From contig DAHVMY010000006.1 of assembly GCA_027319585.1 (NCBI GenBank), forward strand, positions 1-53,244: a stretch of DNA of 53,244 nt, in the 5' to 3' direction. Position numbers and translations under genes: made by a program. Under the pieces are notes generated by a model, which did not search any database, was not told where the DNA came from, and worked only from the letters and a program-made list of their open reading frames with translations. The stretch comes from AG-12 sp027319585 (GTDB lineage: Bacteria > Chloroflexota > Dormibacteria > Aeolococcales > Bog-877). How positions within the stretch are numbered: position 1 is the first letter of the stretch; every line of letters begins with the position of its first letter. Below are positions 41,956-49,891 of this stretch, in pieces.

Positions 41956-42103
41956 GGAGATGACCTTAGGGACAGCATCCGGCAGCGTCAAGCGGGCTAT
42001 CACCGCTGGCGACGGATCTGCCAGTACCCGCGGCGCCCCGGGGAGCGGCCAGGATCGAGATTGCGGGCCAGAGCCAGCACTGGCCCGAGCTACCCTGGGG
42101 AGG

Positions 42104-43078
42104 ATGGAGATCAAGCTGCCCTCACGATCCGACCTGCTCTGGCTGCTGGCCTCGGGTCTGCCCCCGGCGGGGCCGTTCCCAATCTCCTCCACCGAGCCCG
42201 ACCGTGGTCTGTTCGGACCGGGCACCGTGACCTGGCGGGTGATGCGGGAGCCGATGTTGCTGCTGGGAGCCTCGCGGGCCCTGCTCATGCAGGTGGCCCA
42301 TCCGCTGGTGGCGCAGGGCGCACTGGACCACAGCGACTTCACCGCCGACCCGGTGGGGCGTTTCCAGCGCACCGTCGCCTGGGTTACCAGCGTGGTGTTC
42401 GGCACCGAGGAGGAGGCGCTGGCGGCTACCAGGACGGTCAACCGCATGCACCGAAAGGTGGAGGGAACCCTGCCGGCGGACCATGCGACCGCCAGCTGGT
42501 CCGCCGGGGCCGCCTACCGAGCCCGCGACCCCGACCTCCTGCTGTGGGTGCATGCCACCCTGGTCGACTCGATGCTGGACACCCACGACAAGCTCATCGG
42601 GGGGCTCAGCCAGCGCCAGCGCGACCGCTTCGTGCGAGAGTGGGACGCCGTGCTCAAGATCATGGGGATGGCGTCGGGCACCGGCTGGTCCGGGGTGGCC
42701 GAGATGCGGGGATGGATAGATTCCCAGATCGGCTCCGGCGTTGCCCTGCCGGGGGCCGGCTCACGGTCGGTGGCGGAGGTGATCCTGGTTCCGCGGCTGG
42801 GAATGCGTGGCCCCAAGGGGCTGGCGGAGCTCACCGGCTTCATCACCGCGGGCCTGCTTCCAGAGGTGATCAGGCGGCACTACCGGATTCGTTGGAGCCC
42901 CGCCCACGAAGCCGCCCACCAGGCGCTGAGGATCTGGTTGCGATCGACCAAGACGGTGTTTCCGCGGCCGATGCGCGTCTCGCCGGTCTACGAGTTCGCG
43001 GTCGCCCGGACCGCTGGTGAGCTGGACCGGCACCCGACGCTCCTGATGAATTTGGTGAGGCAACCCCGCCTGGCCTGA
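42104..43078 (+). CDS. MpaB-family (DUF2236) oxygenase-like protein
   Basis: A 324-residue helical protein. MREPMLLLGASRALLMQVAHPLVAQG and DHSDFTADPVGRFQRT carry the His and Asp pattern of the DUF2236 family, which includes the haem-dependent rubber oxygenase Lcp and MpaB. LLWVHATLVDSML follows with the conserved His. The ATG at 42104 has GGGGAGG directly before it with no spacer, so initiation may be unusual. It is divergent from nitrobindin-kynU across 148 bases and converges on the histidine phosphatase with four bases between stops. Confidence 0.86.
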   Translation: MEIKLPSRSDLLWLLASGLPPAGPFPISSTEPDRGLFGPGTVTWRVMREPMLLLGASRALLMQVAHPLVAQGALDHSDFTADPVGRFQRTVAWVTSVVFGTEEEALAATRTVNRMHRKVEGTLPADHATASWSAGAAYRARDPDLLLWVHATLVDSMLDTHDKLIGGLSQRQRDRFVREWDAVLKIMGMASGTGWSGVAEMRGWIDSQIGSGVALPGAGSRSVAEVILVPRLGMRGPKGLAELTGFITAGLLPEVIRRHYRIRWSPAHEAAHQALRIWLRSTKTVFPRPMRVSPVYEFAVARTAGELDRHPTLLMNLVRQPRLA

Positions 43079-43082
43079 GGTC

Positions 43083-43652
43083 TCAGGTCAAATCCCAGCT
43101 CACTATGGCGGGCACTCCGTGCTCCTCGCCGAGCACGGAGATGGACGCCACGGCCAGGACCAGGTGGCGGCAGCACGTGACCGGCACACCCAGGTAGGCG
43201 GCGGTGATGGCGCGGAGGATATGCCCGTGTCCGAAGAGGACCGAGTCACCATCGCTGGGGAGGTCAAGGCCGGCCAGCAGCCGAGCGGCCCGACCCAGCG
43301 CTTGCTGAGGAGTCTCGCCACCGGGGCAGCCGTCGCGCCACAGCTCCCAGCCCGGCTGCAGCGTCTCGATCTCCGCTGTGGTCAGGCCCTCATACTCTCC
43401 GTAGTCGTACTCGCGGAGTTGGGGTGCGATCTCGATCTGGCCCTCGAAGCCGGCCAGCTCTGCGGTCCGGCGGGCCCGCTGCAGCGGGCTCGAAACCACC
43501 CGGGCGAACTCCAGCCCCGTCAGACGACCGGCCAGGGCCCGTGCCTGCTTCTCCCCCTCGGCGGTCAGAGCCACATCAGTGGTGCCGGTATGACGCCGGC
43601 TCTCGGTCCAAGCGGTGGCGCCGTGGCGGATGAGGTAGATGGACACTCCCAC
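43083..43652 (-). CDS. Histidine phosphatase (phosphoglycerate mutase-like)
   Basis: A 189-residue branch-1 histidine phosphatase. The RHG motif is at residues 9-11 (LIRHGATAW) with the phospho-accepting His10. SSPLQRARRTAEL holds the second Arg, EYDYGEYEGLT the acidic residue, and LFGHGHILRA the second catalytic His. The length and EYDYGxYEG suggest a broad-specificity phosphatase rather than true phosphoglycerate mutase. The GTG start at 43652 is used; GTG two codons later is also possible. The tRNA-Pro gene lies 54 bases upstream in the opposite orientation. Confidence 0.92.
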   Translation of the reverse strand: MGVSIYLIRHGATAWTESRRHTGTTDVALTAEGEKQARALAGRLTGLEFARVVSSPLQRARRTAELAGFEGQIEIAPQLREYDYGEYEGLTTAEIETLQPGWELWRDGCPGGETPQQALGRAARLLAGLDLPSDGDSVLFGHGHILRAITAAYLGVPVTCCRHLVLAVASISVLGEEHGVPAIVSWDLT

Positions 43653-43691
43653 TGAGTCTAGGGAGCGCCAGCCGGCTTCGAGGGTCGCCGG

Positions 43692-43697
43692 TATACT
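43692..43697 (+). promoter_or_regulatory. -10 box of tRNA-Pro
   Basis: TATACT lies nine bases before the first base of the tRNA, the usual distance for a stable-RNA promoter. No good -35 box is seen at the matching position. Confidence 0.55.
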
Positions 43698-43706
43698 GGG
43701 GCACCT

Positions 43707-43784
43707 CGGGAAGTAGCTCAGTCAGGTTAGAGTGCACGGTTCGGGACCGTGAGGTCGGCGGTTCGAATCCGCCCTTCCCGACCA
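43707..43784 (+). tRNA. tRNA-Pro (anticodon CGG)
   Basis: A full cloverleaf can be drawn. Acceptor arm CGGGAAG pairs with CTTCCCG (43774-43780), with discriminator A and an encoded CCA end at 43782-43784. The anticodon stem is CACGG/CCGTG with loop TTCGGGA, placing the anticodon CGG at 43742-43744, which reads the CCG proline codon. The TpsiC segment GGTTCGAATCC is present. The C1-G72 pair and G-rich loop are typical of tRNA-Pro. Decayed toxin-antitoxin genes lie just downstream, so the locus may have served as an integration site. Confidence 0.96.
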
Positions 43785-43900
43785 GGGCCAACCAGAGCCC
43801 CGGTGTGTGAGACGGCCACGCTGTAGTCACATCTGCCCCGGTCGGTTCGGCAGCTTGGCCACCGAGGCGACCGCTACGGCCACGCTCAGCAGACCAAGAG

Positions 43901-44188
43901 TTGCTTCGCAGCGCGGAGAGGGACACTCAAGCCGCGGCACGAGACATCGCCAAACGGTGGCTTCGTACCGACGGCGGTGAGATCAGGCGGGGATCGAGCC
44001 AGGACGACACCGTCGTGGTGACCAGGAACGGTGCCCCAGCGGGAGAGGCGCCGCCCGTGCCGTTGCGCCGCTTCGTGCTCGCGGATGCCGCAATCGCCAT
44101 GCTCCGCCAAGCTCCGGGTATCGATCTGACCCGGCTTGGGGCCGACCTCGACAGCGTGGTGTCGCAGGACCCCCGCGCGCGCGCCTGA
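43901..44188 (+). CDS. Degenerate Phd/YefM-type antitoxin
   Basis: A 95-residue frame starting at a TTG without a clear ribosome-binding site. The C-terminal half, DDTVVVTRNGAPAGEAPPVPLRRFVLADAAIAML and IDLTRLGADLDSVVSQDPRARA, resembles antitoxins of VapB/Phd modules (an AGDTVVVTRNGxPVAEL core then a toxin-binding tail). The N-terminal DNA-binding part reads poorly; the segment before DDTVVV appears to have suffered compensating indels (GEIRRGSSQDD where RRVEAGD would be expected). It is probably inactive or a remnant, supported by the broken toxin directly after it. Confidence 0.5.
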   Translation: MLRSAERDTQAAARDIAKRWLRTDGGEIRRGSSQDDTVVVTRNGAPAGEAPPVPLRRFVLADAAIAMLRQAPGIDLTRLGADLDSVVSQDPRARA

Positions 44189-44205
44189 CGCCCAACCTGC
44201 CCCGT

Positions 44206-44410
44206 GTGACTCATCGACACCTTCTCCTTCATCGATCTTGACCGGTCCTGTGCAGGGCACCTCCCCCTCAAGCCGACGGTCACCGCGATCCCCCGCGGCG
44301 GAACTCGCCGCCGTGGCTCACGCGACCGGCGACCCCGCCTAGAGAGCGCGCCGACAGGGTCGGTCGCAGTAGCCGGAAGCCGTCTTCGACTTCCCGCCTG
44401 GCGAGGGAGG
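44206..44410 (+). pseudogene. Decayed VapC-type PIN toxin
   Basis: After a GTG at 44206 and one extra base, the frame reads LIDTFSFIDLDRS, the start of a PIN-domain toxin (usually MLIDTSVFIDLDRS). The coding signal then moves one frame (IPAAELAAVAHATGDPA, close to the VapC AISAAELAAGAHAT region). It meets a TAG stop, then RARRQGRSQ, another TAG, and PEAVFDFPPGE, matching the usual ERARRQ and VExxFDPLPF segments. The catalytic C-terminal half is missing. At least one frameshift, two stops and a truncation mean it cannot make a toxin. With the antitoxin remnant it forms a dead VapBC module. Confidence 0.65.
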
Positions 44411-44858
44411 GTGGGCTGGAGCGTCTGGTCGAATCTGACCAGCTGAGTCAGCCAAGGAGCGCGGAACTCCGGCATCGCATGTCCTCACGGCAGCTGCCTC
44501 GGGTGCCTCCCTCCCCCGGGCCCCCGGTCCGCAGTCGCCACCCGAAGCGCTTTGAGGGCCGTCGACAGCTCCTCGAAGTCGCCGCGGCCTGTTCCACCCG
44601 CCGCCTGCGTCCTGCCCTCGGGGAGGAGCTCCGGCGGGCCTCCGGAGGCATGGAGATGCCGGTGCAGCCGACCGCGCCCCGGCCCCGCCACGGGGTTCAG
44701 CGTGAACGCGGGCGTGGGGTGCGGCTCCCGACCGCAGGCCCATCCATCCGAGCGCCCGCCAGCTGAACCGGCGAGCTGAGGTCGGGGACCGTGACGGACC
44801 CGCTACTCCCCCATCACACGATCCCGCAAGCTCCGACCGTAGACTCCGCCACAAGCCG
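44411..44858. other. Gene-poor spacer after the decayed VapBC module
   Basis: About 450 bases hold no convincing gene on either strand. A 68-residue minus-strand frame (44485-44691) contains GDFEELSTALKALRVATADRG but has no recognised homology. The tract may be relics of the same decayed element or ordinary intergenic DNA. No tRNA or long repeat was seen. Confidence 0.4.
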
Positions 44859-45668
44859 ATGTCAATGCCAAGCCCGGCGCGCCGGATGGACCCAGGTCGA
44901 CAGCCTACAGCTGCCGAGCTCGACGCCATCCTCGGGGAGCTGTTCGAGCAGGCAACACTCCCCATGGCCGTGATCGGCTTCGATCACCTCCTAAAGCGGG
45001 TGAACGCCGCCTACTGCCAGCTCCTGCAGCGCCGCCCCTCCGAGCTTCTGGGTACCCATATCCTCGAGCTCACCCACCCCGAGGACCGCAGGGCGAGCCA
45101 GATCGCCTCCTGGCGCGCGCGGCGAGGCCGGCCGGCTCGCAGCATTCCCAAGCGCTACCTGCTGCCCGACGGCGGCTGGGTCTGGGCGCGGATCACCACC
45201 ATCCTGCTCCGGGATCACGCCGGAGAGCCGCTCTGCGTCCTCACCCAGGCGGAGGATGCCAGCCAGGAGGAACGCCTTAGGCGCCAGGTGCTGCAGCTGA
45301 GTCAGATCCAGCTGGCCCTTGCCGAGAGCAGCGAGGCGATGCTGCGGGCCCAGAGCGTGCAGGAGCTGTGGGAGAAGACCTGCCGGATCGCGGTCGAGCG
45401 GGGTGGTCTCGACATGGCCTGGGTCGGCCGGATCCGAGAGGACGGCACGGTGGTCCCGGATGTGCACTGGGGCTCCCGGGATGAGTACCTGCAGACCCTA
45501 AGGACCTCCGTCCGCGCGGATGACCCGGAGGGACAGGGCCCCGTGGGAGTGGCGGTGCGCTCGGGGGCCCCGGCCGTGTTCCAGGACATCCTGGGAGATT
45601 CGCGCTTCGCCCCCTGGCGGGACCGGGCGATCAGAGCGGGTTTCGGGGCGTGGCTGCCTTCCCGATGA
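44859..45668 (+). CDS. N-terminal part of a PAS-GAF-PAS-GAF-GGDEF-EAL protein (frameshifted)
   Basis: 269 residues. A PAS domain is at about 25-140 (LPMAVIGFDHLLKRVNAAYCQLLQRRPSELLG, HPEDRR) and the first half of a GAF domain at about 150-265 (RIAVERGGLDMAWVGRI, AVFQDILGDSRFAPWRDRAIRAGF). The frame then stops in the middle of the GAF, while its continuation, AAFPMRHGGAPAGVLAVHV, is in the next frame. Restoring one base near 45650 joins both into one protein of about 1,050 residues. Whether the lesion is real or a sequencing slip in a G-run (GGGGCG) cannot be told from here. No clear ribosome-binding site before the ATG. Confidence 0.75.
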   Translation: MSMPSPARRMDPGRQPTAAELDAILGELFEQATLPMAVIGFDHLLKRVNAAYCQLLQRRPSELLGTHILELTHPEDRRASQIASWRARRGRPARSIPKRYLLPDGGWVWARITTILLRDHAGEPLCVLTQAEDASQEERLRRQVLQLSQIQLALAESSEAMLRAQSVQELWEKTCRIAVERGGLDMAWVGRIREDGTVVPDVHWGSRDEYLQTLRTSVRADDPEGQGPVGVAVRSGAPAVFQDILGDSRFAPWRDRAIRAGFGAWLPSR

Positions 45669-48025
45669 GACACGGCGGAGCTCCAGCCGGAGTGCTGGCG
45701 GTCCACGTGGCCCAGCCCAACTTCTTCGACCCCGAGACCACCGAGCTGCTGGAGCGGCTGGCGAACACCCTCGAGTACGCGTGGGAGGCCTTCGGGCTTC
45801 GCGCCCGGGCGGAACGCTCAGCGCGGGAGGTGGCCGACAGCCTCGACCGCTTCCAGCACGTGTTCCAGAGCAGCAGCATCGCGATCTGCATCACCGACCT
45901 GGAGATGAACATGCTCCAGCTGAACCAAGCGATGTGTGATCTGCTTCAGAGTGCGGAGGAGCCGCTGCTGCAGCGGAGCCTCCTCGAGTTCGTGGCAGAT
46001 GCACAACGAGAACAGGTGGTGCTGAACGCGCGCCCCCTCGTGGACCTGCGGAGGGAGTACATCCCGGCGTGGGAGCTGGCGATGCTCACGACCAGCGGCC
46101 TGCCACTGCGAGTCCGCATCTCCGCCAACGCGATGCCGGAGTCCGCCACCCGCGGCAGATATCTGGTCTGGCAGGCTCAGGATGTCACCGCCCAGCGCCA
46201 GGCCGAGGAGCTTGCGGACCGCCGGACCGCCCAGCAGGCGGCCGTGGCGGACCTGGGCAGGATGGCGCTGCAGACTGCCGACGTGAAGGCGCTGAGCCAG
46301 GACTGCGCCACCCTGATGGCGCAGCATCTGGGGACGGACAAGGCCTCGGTGCTGCGCTGGAACCCAGCCCACGAGTCCTTCCTGGTTACCTCGGGGGTGG
46401 GCTGGGAACCGGGGGTGGTGGGGGGAGCCCTGATCCCCGGCGGCAAGGGCTCGCTTTCGGGGTTCGCCCTGACGTCCCAGGCCCCGGTCATAGTCGCCGA
46501 CACCACCACCGAGGCCCGGTTCGATGCCACGGCACTAACCCGCGACTTCGGGGTCAGGTCGGCGCTGGCGGTTCCGATCTGGACCGGGGAGCGGTACTAC
46601 GGCGTGCTGGCCGCCTTCACCTCCCACGTGCATACCTTCAGTCCGGACGAGATCAACTTCGCCGAGGGGATCGCCAACGTGCTGGGGGCCGCCATCGCCA
46701 GATCGGAGGCGGAGATCGCCATCCAGCGCCAGGCGCTTCACGACTCTCTGACCGGCCTTCCCAACCGGGTCCTCCTTCTGGATCGGATCGGCCTCAGCCT
46801 GGAACGGATGCGCCGCGACCGCCAGCCGATCGCGGTCATGTTCCTCGACATCGACCGCTTCAAGATGGTCAACGACAGCATGGGCCACGCGGTCGGGGAC
46901 GAGGTCCTGCGCGCGGTGGCGCGCCGCCTGACCAACTCTCTTCGCCCCACCGACACCATCGCCAGGGTCGGGGGGGATGAGTTCGTCATCCTCTGCGACG
47001 ACCTCGACTCGGAAGCCGCCGCCACCCTCATGGCGGACCGCCTGGTGAGAGTCGTGGAAGCGCCCATCTCAATCGAGGATCGCGAGGTCGTGGTCACCGC
47101 CAGCATCGGGCTGGTGATCACCGGCGACGAGGATCAGGGGCCGGAGGTGCTGCTCCGAGACTCCGACATCGCCATGTACCACGCCAAGTCAGCCGGGGGT
47201 CGGCGGTCGGTACCCTTCGCGCCCGAGATGGCGGAGGTCTTCGGCGAGCGCATCAAGGTCGAGGTGGAGCTACACCACGCGCTCGAGCGGAACCAGTTGG
47301 TCGTCCACTACCAACCCGCAGTCAGCCTCCGCTCGGGCGAGATTGTCGGCGCAGAGGCCCTGGTGCGCTGGAACCATCCGGTGAGAGGCATGGTCCCGCC
47401 GGCCCAGTTCATCCCCCTCGCCGAGGAGACCGGGACCATCCACGAGATCGGGGCATGGGTGCTAAGGCAGGCGTGCCACGCCGCCCGCAGATGGAGTGAC
47501 CTGCGCCCAGGCAGCCGCTTCTCGATCTCCGTCAACGTGTCGGCACGCCAGCTCCAGACCGCCGATCTGGCCCATCAGGTGGCGGCCATCCTGGACGATG
47601 CGCGCCTGCCGCCTGCGCAACTCTGCGTCGAGATCACCGAGACCGCGGTGCTGGCGGACTCGCTCACGGCCATCTCCGGCATCGGCGCGCTGCGCGAGCT
47701 GGGAGTTTCGATCTCGGTGGACGACTTCGGGACCGGCTACTCCTCGGTGTCCCATCTCAAGCGCTTCCAGCTGCAGGAGCTCAAGATCGACAAGTCCTTC
47801 ATCGATGGGATCACCGAGAATCCCAAGGATGCGGCGATCGTCGGCGGCCTGATCCAGCTGGCCCACTCCGTCGGGCTGTGGGTGGCGGCGGAGGGGGTGG
47901 AGACCGCGCCCCAGCGCCGGGCGCTGGAGGAACTGGGCTGTGACGTTGCCCAGGGCTATCTCATGTCCCGGCCAGTACCGGAGCAGGAGTTCGAGCGACT
48001 CTGGGTCGGCGCCGCCCGTCTCTGA
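45650..48025 (+). CDS. C-terminal part: GAF-PAS-GAF-GGDEF-EAL (c-di-GMP turnover)
   Basis: 791 residues: the rest of the split GAF, a PAS domain (FQHVFQSSSIAICITD), a second GAF (about 195-355), GGDEF with RVGGDEFVIL intact, and EAL with GAEALVRW, EITETAVL, DDFGTGYSS, KIDKSFI and EGVET all present. Both catalytic domains look active, so it could make or hydrolyse c-di-GMP; in such fusions the phosphodiesterase often dominates. The GTG at 45650 that opens this frame is inside the GAF domain and is unlikely to be a natural start. Its stop lies 42 bases from that of the convergent TPP enzyme. Confidence 0.88.
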   Translation: MAAFPMRHGGAPAGVLAVHVAQPNFFDPETTELLERLANTLEYAWEAFGLRARAERSAREVADSLDRFQHVFQSSSIAICITDLEMNMLQLNQAMCDLLQSAEEPLLQRSLLEFVADAQREQVVLNARPLVDLRREYIPAWELAMLTTSGLPLRVRISANAMPESATRGRYLVWQAQDVTAQRQAEELADRRTAQQAAVADLGRMALQTADVKALSQDCATLMAQHLGTDKASVLRWNPAHESFLVTSGVGWEPGVVGGALIPGGKGSLSGFALTSQAPVIVADTTTEARFDATALTRDFGVRSALAVPIWTGERYYGVLAAFTSHVHTFSPDEINFAEGIANVLGAAIARSEAEIAIQRQALHDSLTGLPNRVLLLDRIGLSLERMRRDRQPIAVMFLDIDRFKMVNDSMGHAVGDEVLRAVARRLTNSLRPTDTIARVGGDEFVILCDDLDSEAAATLMADRLVRVVEAPISIEDREVVVTASIGLVITGDEDQGPEVLLRDSDIAMYHAKSAGGRRSVPFAPEMAEVFGERIKVEVELHHALERNQLVVHYQPAVSLRSGEIVGAEALVRWNHPVRGMVPPAQFIPLAEETGTIHEIGAWVLRQACHAARRWSDLRPGSRFSISVNVSARQLQTADLAHQVAAILDDARLPPAQLCVEITETAVLADSLTAISGIGALRELGVSISVDDFGTGYSSVSHLKRFQLQELKIDKSFIDGITENPKDAAIVGGLIQLAHSVGLWVAAEGVETAPQRRALEELGCDVAQGYLMSRPVPEQEFERLWVGAARL

Positions 48026-48067
48026 AGGGCGACCAACGGCGAGCCCTACTCCCCCACCTCCTACCTG

Positions 48068-49717
48068 TCACATTAGGCCGAGCTCGTCCAGCCCCCGCAA
48101 CAGTTGGCTGACCACCGCGGGGTCGCAGGCGACGTCGATCACGAAGGGATTGCCCGTCCGGGCGGCGGTGAAGGCCCTGGTGAGAGCGGGATCCAGCTCC
48201 TCGCGGCGGGTGACGCGTTCTCCCTGAGCTCCCAGGCCCACGGCCAGGGCCGCATGGTCGACCGCTCCGGCGGGGTCTCTCCTGGAACTTCCCGGTCCCC
48301 TCCACACCCCGTTGTTGACCACCACCGCCACCATCCCGATCCGCTGCCGCGCGGCGGTGTCGAGTTCCATCGCGGCGAATCCAAAAGCACCATCCCCGGT
48401 GAACAGGACCATCGGCTCCTGGGGCCGGGCCATCCCCGCGGCGATCGCGAACGGCAGACCCACCCCCAGGGTGCCCATCGATGACCCGATCAGCATGTTG
48501 GACCCGGGTCGATGCGCCCGCGAGAATGCGATCCCCCAGGTCACGCTGTCACCGCCGTCGGAGATCCAGGTCCCACCACCTTCAGCTTCGAAGCGCGCGG
48601 CCACCTGACGGGCCACCCAGCCGGCCCCGACGGCAGAGCCGTCGCCCTCTGCCTCGGCTGCCCACATCTCCCGGCTGCCCGCGCTCAGGGTGGCGGCAGC
48701 CGCCCGCCAGCCGCTCCAGCGTTCGGCCGACGACTTGAGATCGGCGCCCAGTGCCGCCAGGGTGGCTCCGACATCGCCGAGCAGCCCGAGGGTGGGCTCC
48801 CGCGCGCCTCCCAGGTTCTCCGGACGGAGGTCTACCTGGACAATGACCTGCTCCTCCCCGAACAGGGGCGGCCTGCCGTAGATCAGGTTGCCGTTGAAGC
48901 GGGACCCCACCACCAGCGCCAGGTCGGCGCTGGCAAGGGCGGCCCCGCCATGGACCAGACTCCCCAGGCAGTTGGGATGCTCGTCGTCCAGCAGGCCGCG
49001 GGCGGCGCTGGTGGTGGTGACAGGGACACCGGTCAACTCCGTGAAGTCCCGCAGGGCATCGCCCGATTGGGAGAAGAACGCACCCGAGCCCGCCACAACC
49101 AGCGGCCTCTCGGCGCGGCGCAGAAGATCCGACGCCTGCGCCAGCGTGCGCGCGTCGGGGACCGACTTGGAGATGGGCGCCAGCGTAGGGGGCAGCGAAT
49201 CGCCCACCTCCGCCTCGAGCACATCCTCGGGTATCTCCAGGTAGGCAACCCCGGGCGCGCCCCGGACCGCGTGCCGATACGCCTCCACCACGTATTCCGC
49301 CGTGCGCTCCGGGGCCAGGCACTCGGCGCTCCACTTGACCACGCCCGCCACAACTCGCAGCTGCTCCAGATCCTGCACCGCGCCCCGGCCGCGCTTGCCG
49401 AGCGCCGTGCGTCCGGCCACGATCACAACTGGAGCCCCCGCGGCATTGGCCTCCACGATTCCGGGCAGCGCATTGGCCAGCCCCGGCCCGGCCGTCACCA
49501 TCGCGAAGCCGCAGCCTGCGGTGGCCAGCGCCCATCCCTCGGCCATCAGCACGGCATTCTCCTCGTGACGCACCGATACCACGCGGGCGCCGGCCGTGCG
49601 GACCTCGTCCAGGAGCGCGCCGATGTGGCTGCCGGGAAGGGTGAAGAGCACCTGCATGCCCACGCTGTGGAGCGCCCGCGCCGCCAGCTGGGCTCCGGTC
49701 CGTCGGCCATCCTGCAT
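48068..49717 (-). CDS. Thiamine-diphosphate-dependent enzyme, acetolactate synthase-like
   Basis: A 549-residue ThDP enzyme of the ALS / 2-hydroxyacyl-CoA lyase / oxalyl-CoA decarboxylase family. Catalytic Glu52 lies in VRHEENAVLMAEG, the central domain is FAD/ADP-like (LVVAGSGAFFSQSGDAL), and GDGAFGFAAMELDTAARQ followed by VVVNN is the ThDP-Mg motif. No regulatory subunit gene (IlvN) or ilvC is adjacent, so it may be catabolic rather than in branched-chain synthesis. The ATG at 49717 has GGGAG six bases upstream; the first in-frame start, 49759, is less likely. The substrate is unknown. Confidence 0.85.
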   Translation of the reverse strand: MQDGRRTGAQLAARALHSVGMQVLFTLPGSHIGALLDEVRTAGARVVSVRHEENAVLMAEGWALATAGCGFAMVTAGPGLANALPGIVEANAAGAPVVIVAGRTALGKRGRGAVQDLEQLRVVAGVVKWSAECLAPERTAEYVVEAYRHAVRGAPGVAYLEIPEDVLEAEVGDSLPPTLAPISKSVPDARTLAQASDLLRRAERPLVVAGSGAFFSQSGDALRDFTELTGVPVTTTSAARGLLDDEHPNCLGSLVHGGAALASADLALVVGSRFNGNLIYGRPPLFGEEQVIVQVDLRPENLGGAREPTLGLLGDVGATLAALGADLKSSAERWSGWRAAAATLSAGSREMWAAEAEGDGSAVGAGWVARQVAARFEAEGGGTWISDGGDSVTWGIAFSRAHRPGSNMLIGSSMGTLGVGLPFAIAAGMARPQEPMVLFTGDGAFGFAAMELDTAARQRIGMVAVVVNNGVWRGPGSSRRDPAGAVDHAALAVGLGAQGERVTRREELDPALTRAFTAARTGNPFVIDVACDPAVVSQLLRGLDELGLM

Positions 49718-49891
49718 GCTCATCTCCCGGCTTGTCCACCAACGCGGCGACTGCGACAATGCCGCACCGTCACCAGGATCGGGCCTTTAGAGCTCCGATC
49801 GCACCCGGGAAAGCAGGGGCGACCGGCGACGGTATTCACGCTGGCGTCCAGCCGCGGGCACGAGGAGGCCGCCTGGGATCAAGATGTCCTG

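Noticed and set aside
41956..42447. Upstream extension of the nitrobindin-like frame
   Set aside because: Antisense to the MpaB-like gene and not conserved; the barrel begins at ATG 41955.
43576..43926. Minus-strand 116-residue frame with GKGGFEPPTSRSRTVHSN
   Set aside because: It is the well-known antisense translation of a tRNA gene (here tRNA-Pro at 43707-43784) and not a protein.
48026..48067. Possible terminator (AGGGC...GCCCT) after the GGDEF-EAL gene
   Set aside because: Only five paired bases with a twelve-base loop; too weak to call.
48512..49891. Upstream extension of the rarA frame by about 460 codons
   Set aside because: It is antisense to the TPP enzyme and shows no homology; the RarA fold begins after about 49892.
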